Origin: Porphyromonadaceae bacterium UBA4262
Lineage (GTDB): Bacteria; Bacteroidota; Bacteroidia; Bacteroidales; Muribaculaceae
Length of the DNA: 64,000 nucleotides
Direction: 5' to 3'
Assembly (NCBI GenBank): GCA_002396085.1
Contig: DGWI01000022.1
Span: 1-64,000, forward strand
Every line of letters starts with the position of its first letter. Position 1 is the first letter of the stretch. Positions 61,334 through 64,000 of this stretch are shown in pieces. The translations under genes and the position numbers were made by a program. The notes under the pieces are model-generated. The model ran no database searches and had not been told where the DNA came from. It was given only the letters and a program-made list of their open reading frames with translations.

Positions 61334-63546
61334 CAATGAGAAGAATGATCATGATATTGTGCATTGTGCATTGCGCATTGTGCATCGAATCCAAGTCGCT
61401 AGTCGACTATGTCAACCCCATGGTGGGGACAGCCCTGAAGGGCGAGGGCGGCACAGCACCGTTTGTGGGGCCGCCGCATGCCATGACCAAACTCATGCCG
61501 CAGACACGTGAGAACAAGATGGGCACGATGGCCTACGTCTACGATGACACACATTTCATGGGCCTGATGGCATCTCACCAGCCCACTGTGTGGATGGGCG
61601 ACTATGGCTATGTCACCATCATGCCTCAGCAGGGCGAACAGGTGCGCACACTGCCCGATGACCGCAAGTTGGCCTACAGCCACAGTGACGAGCAGGCAAC
61701 TCCTTATTATTATAGCGTGAAGATGACCTCGCAGGAGGGCAAGCCCCTGCGGGCCGAGGTGGCCGCAGCAAGCCGTGCCGCACTGATGCGCTTCACCTAT
61801 GGACGTAGCAAGCACTCGCGTCTGGTCGTTCAAGGCATCAACCTCAATCCGGCTTTGGGCGACTGGTGCAACGACTATGGCCCACGCATCGAGAAAATCA
61901 AGGGTTGGGTGCGTGTTGATGCCGAGCGTGGCGAGATTGTCGGCTACAACCCTGATCGCCAGTCGGCACAGATTGGACCGGAATTACCCAATTTCAAGGG
62001 TTATTTCGTCATCCGTCTGAACAAGCGATTCAGCAACTTCGGCACCTGGGACGGCAACAAGATATATCCTGGTCAGCCCGAACTGCAAGGCACTCGCATG
62101 GGTGCATACGTTGACTTCGAGACGCGGCAGGGTGAGCAAGTGATGGCACAGGTGGGCACCTCGTTCATCAGCATCGACCAGGCGCGTGCCAACCTCGATG
62201 CCGAGGTGCCTGGATGGGACTTCAAGGCTCTGTGCACCAGCACCAAACAGGCTTGGAACGACAAGTTGACGAAACTGCAGGTGCATGGCACCGATGATGA
62301 GAACAAGGCCATCTTCTACACTGCGATGTATCATGCCTATCAGTTCCCTCGCGAGATGGGTGAGCAGGGACGCTACTACAGTGCGATGGACGACAAGGTG
62401 CATGACGGCAACTCTTACAACGACTTCTCGTTGTGGGACACTTTCCGTGCGCTGCACCCACTCATGACCTTTCTAGAGCCCGACTTGACATGCCAGTGGA
62501 TTACAGCGCTGTTGCAGATGTATCGCGAGGGCGGCTGGATGCCCATGTGGCCCAATCCGTCGTACACCAACATCATGATTGGCACTCATGCCGATGCCCT
62601 CATTGCCGATGCCTACATGAAGGGCTTGCGCGACTATGATGTGCGTCTGGCCTATGAGGCGATGCGCAAGGACGCCATGGTGCCGCCCGACTGTGACACT
62701 CGGCGCCGTTATGGCGACCGTGACCGCTGGACGGCCTATGAAGGTCGTGCCGGTGCCAGTTATTACCACACCATCGGCTATGTGCCTGATGACAAGACCG
62801 CCGAGGCCGTATCGCGCACGCTGGAGTATGCCTACGATGACTGGTGTGTGGCACAGGTAGCCCGCGATGTGTGTCCCGACGACATGCCCGCCCTGATGCG
62901 GTGGGCACAGAATTACCAGAATCAATATAATGCCGAGAAAGGCTTTATGCTGCCTCGCCGTTACGATGGGTCATGGATTGACTTGGACGATCATGACCGC
63001 CATGGGTTGACCGAGGGGTCGAAGTGGACTTACCTCTTCTGTGTACTGCAAGACATCCCTGGCATGATCGACATGATGGGTGGCAACGAGGCGTTCGCCC
63101 GCAAGTTGGACCAGAACTTCGATGGTGGTCATTACCGTCATGACAACGAGCCTGGCCATCATTACATCTATCTCTATGACTACTGTGGCCAGCCGCACAA
63201 GACACAGCAGTTGGTGCGTGAGCACACACGGGTCAACTATCGCAACGCCCCCGATGGTATCAATGGCAACGACGACTGTGGTCAGATGTCGGCATGGTAT
63301 CTGTTCTCGGTCATGGGATTCTATCCCGTCACGCCAGGCAGCAACATCTTTGCACTGGGTGCGCCACAGTTCCCGCGCTTGACCCTGCGTTTGTCCGACC
63401 ATACGCTCAACATTGTGGCCGAAGGCATCAGCGAGCAGCATAAGTTTGTCAAGCAGGTGCTGGTCGACGGTCAGCCGCTCACACAGCCTTTCATTGATTG
63501 GAACACCCTCATCCATGCTCGCGAGTTGCGTTTTGTGATGGAATAA
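61330..63546 (+). CDS. GH92 family alpha-mannosidase
   Basis: 738 aa. GH92 signatures: LVDYVNPMVGT, VGPPHAMTKLMPQT, FYTAMYHAYQFPREM, NDFSLWDTFRALHPL, MWPNPSYTNIMIGTHADAL, HDNEPGHHYIYLYDYCGQPHKTQ, and the canonical catalytic loop NGNDDCGQMSAWYLFSVMGFYPVTPG with Asp648 and Asp649. It should be a calcium-dependent exo-alpha-mannosidase. The signal peptide region (MRRMIMILCIVHCALCIES) is encoded by a 9-bp tandem repeat (61358-61388). Start overlaps the GH2 stop (ATGA); later ATGs at 61336 and 61345 are also possible. Two hairpins follow the stop. Confidence 0.93.
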   Translation: MTMRRMIMILCIVHCALCIESKSLVDYVNPMVGTALKGEGGTAPFVGPPHAMTKLMPQTRENKMGTMAYVYDDTHFMGLMASHQPTVWMGDYGYVTIMPQQGEQVRTLPDDRKLAYSHSDEQATPYYYSVKMTSQEGKPLRAEVAAASRAALMRFTYGRSKHSRLVVQGINLNPALGDWCNDYGPRIEKIKGWVRVDAERGEIVGYNPDRQSAQIGPELPNFKGYFVIRLNKRFSNFGTWDGNKIYPGQPELQGTRMGAYVDFETRQGEQVMAQVGTSFISIDQARANLDAEVPGWDFKALCTSTKQAWNDKLTKLQVHGTDDENKAIFYTAMYHAYQFPREMGEQGRYYSAMDDKVHDGNSYNDFSLWDTFRALHPLMTFLEPDLTCQWITALLQMYREGGWMPMWPNPSYTNIMIGTHADALIADAYMKGLRDYDVRLAYEAMRKDAMVPPDCDTRRRYGDRDRWTAYEGRAGASYYHTIGYVPDDKTAEAVSRTLEYAYDDWCVAQVARDVCPDDMPALMRWAQNYQNQYNAEKGFMLPRRYDGSWIDLDDHDRHGLTEGSKWTYLFCVLQDIPGMIDMMGGNEAFARKLDQNFDGGHYRHDNEPGHHYIYLYDYCGQPHKTQQLVREHTRVNYRNAPDGINGNDDCGQMSAWYLFSVMGFYPVTPGSNIFALGAPQFPRLTLRLSDHTLNIVAEGISEQHKFVKQVLVDGQPLTQPFIDWNTLIHARELRFVME
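61352..61388. repeat. 9-bp tandem repeat ATTGTGCAT inside the GH92 signal-peptide region
   Basis: ATTGTGCAT ATTGTGCAT-like units four times in succession (third copy ATTGCGCAT), a pattern seen in intergenic gaps of this genome type but here in frame within a gene. Confidence 0.7.
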
Positions 63547-63592
63547 TTTCCAACTTATTTTAGCCCCGAAAGGGGGAACAAAATCATGCAAT

Positions 63593-63621
63593 CGTCCCTT
63601 CCTGCTTACTCCGGAGGGACG
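63593..63621 (+). terminator. Terminator after GH92
   Basis: CGTCCCT (63593-63599) pairs with AGGGACG (63615-63621), followed by TTTGCTTTG. A small CCCC-GAAA-GGGG hairpin lies just before it near 63564-63576. Confidence 0.65.
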
Positions 63622-63690
63622 TTTGCTTTGTGCCCTGGGGTGAGTGTCTTGCAGGCTGGTTTTGTCGCAAAATGCTGACCGATTGCGTTT

Positions 63691-63747
63691 TTGCTATTTT
63701 TTGAAACGAGAGTTACATTCTATAATAAGATGTGGCGGTAATTTTGC
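63691..63747 (+). promoter_or_regulatory. Operator-promoter module d, for the right-edge CBM-like gene
   Basis: TTGCTATTTTTTGAAAC (63691-63707), exactly 31 bp, TAATTTTGC (63739-63747); ATG at 63798. The 17-mer is identical to module b, and the spacers also share GTTnCAT and TAATAA at the same offsets. Confidence 0.8.
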
Positions 63748-63797
63748 ACCAGATTAATTTTTCGACAATTTTTTAATCACATTAAAATCTTTATCAA

Positions 63798-64000
63798 ATG
63801 AAAATGAGATTTACACTTCTTGCTGCAGCCGCTGCCATGCTGCTGACGGCACAAGCCCAACCGCTGACCTTCCAGATGGGTCACGATGATGGCGCAGTGA
63901 TTCTGAACAACGGCAAGTTCAATCCCATGGGATCGTTCATTGGCAACACTAGTGGTGATGCAGGCAATGAAACCGTGATCCAAGTGGGTGAGGTTGACTT
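63798..64000 (+). CDS. Start of a secreted CBM-like protein (truncated by window edge)
   Basis: At least 67 codons, open to the right edge. MKMRFTLLAAAAAMLLTAQA is a signal peptide. The mature start (PLTFQMGHDDGAVILNNGKF...ETVIQVGEVDF) resembles the first module of the CBM/dockerin protein at 45095 (TIEEGAVFDR...RVCLGEIDFG) and the mini-protein at 44756. Its promoter has the same architecture as that of 45095. A C-terminal dockerin is expected but lies outside the window. Confidence 0.7.
   Translation, partial: MKMRFTLLAAAAAMLLTAQAQPLTFQMGHDDGAVILNNGKFNPMGSFIGNTSGDAGNETVIQVGEVD

Overview
The window comes from a Bacteroidales bacterium, most likely of the Muribaculaceae/Prevotellaceae type. 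Evidence: promoters with a TAnnTTTG -7 box and no clear Shine-Dalgarno sequences, SusC/SusD and Oar-like TonB receptors, hybrid two-component regulators (HTCS), DUF6452/DUF6048 and DUF4199/GT2 gene pairs, T9SS-type C-terminal domains, and many short C-terminal dockerins of the GDVNGDGKVD...INIMLGK type. No rRNA, tRNA, CRISPR array or transposase gene was recognised. The last gene runs off the right edge.

Layout. 1-5.4 kb: core genes on the minus strand (TMEM43-like protein, DUF6048, DUF6452, a GxxExxY gene that looks inserted, a polyprenyl-phosphate type GT2, DUF4199). 5.4-8.4 kb: a TPR-type hybrid histidine kinase/AraC regulator, followed by a tandem 21-bp direct repeat in front of a promoter and a possible 56-codon gene. 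9.1-9.9 kb: a secreted cohesin-like protein. 9.9-10.3 kb: a MITE-like element with perfect 20-bp terminal inverted repeats. 10.6-16.9 kb: an Oar-like TonB receptor, an OB-fold/BACON lipoprotein and a phosphodiesterase of the NPP family. 17-23.9 kb: three secreted proteins on the minus strand (beta-helix/dockerin, leucine-rich repeat, C10 cysteine peptidase/dockerin). 24-24.8 kb: a SpoU rRNA methyltransferase.

24.9-64 kb is one large polysaccharide-utilisation locus (PUL). Minus strand, in transcription order: HTCS regulator, GH43, FG-GAP protein, GH2 with discoidin domain, sialate O-acetylesterase; then a CBM/dockerin protein, an 84-aa dockerin remnant and GH30/dockerin; then alpha-galactosidase (GH36/27 clan), IPT/NHL lipoprotein, SusC, SusD, surface glycan-binding lipoprotein, GH92, GH30, GH30, GH3, DUF1573. 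Plus strand: GH2, GH92, and the start of another CBM-like protein. Enzyme content fits a mixed target such as fungal wall material (beta-1,6-glucan plus mannan) or a plant/host glycoprotein carrying galactan; the sequence alone does not decide this.

The most interesting observation is a shared operator-like module. The 14-mer TTGCTATTTTTTGA lies upstream of four PUL transcription units, always in the orientation of the downstream gene. In three units it is followed by exactly 31 bp and a TAnTTTTGC -7 box. In the regulator's own promoter the spacing is 21 bp, one helical turn shorter. Two weaker copies at the same spacing (31-32 bp) precede the FG-GAP/GH2 unit and the divergent GH2/GH92 unit. 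Together these would tie the whole locus to the AraC output domain of the HTCS. Other items of interest are the MITE-like element, the IR-flanked GxxExxY gene, intergenic repeats that have become signal-peptide coding sequence, and a deletion-derived mini-dockerin protein.
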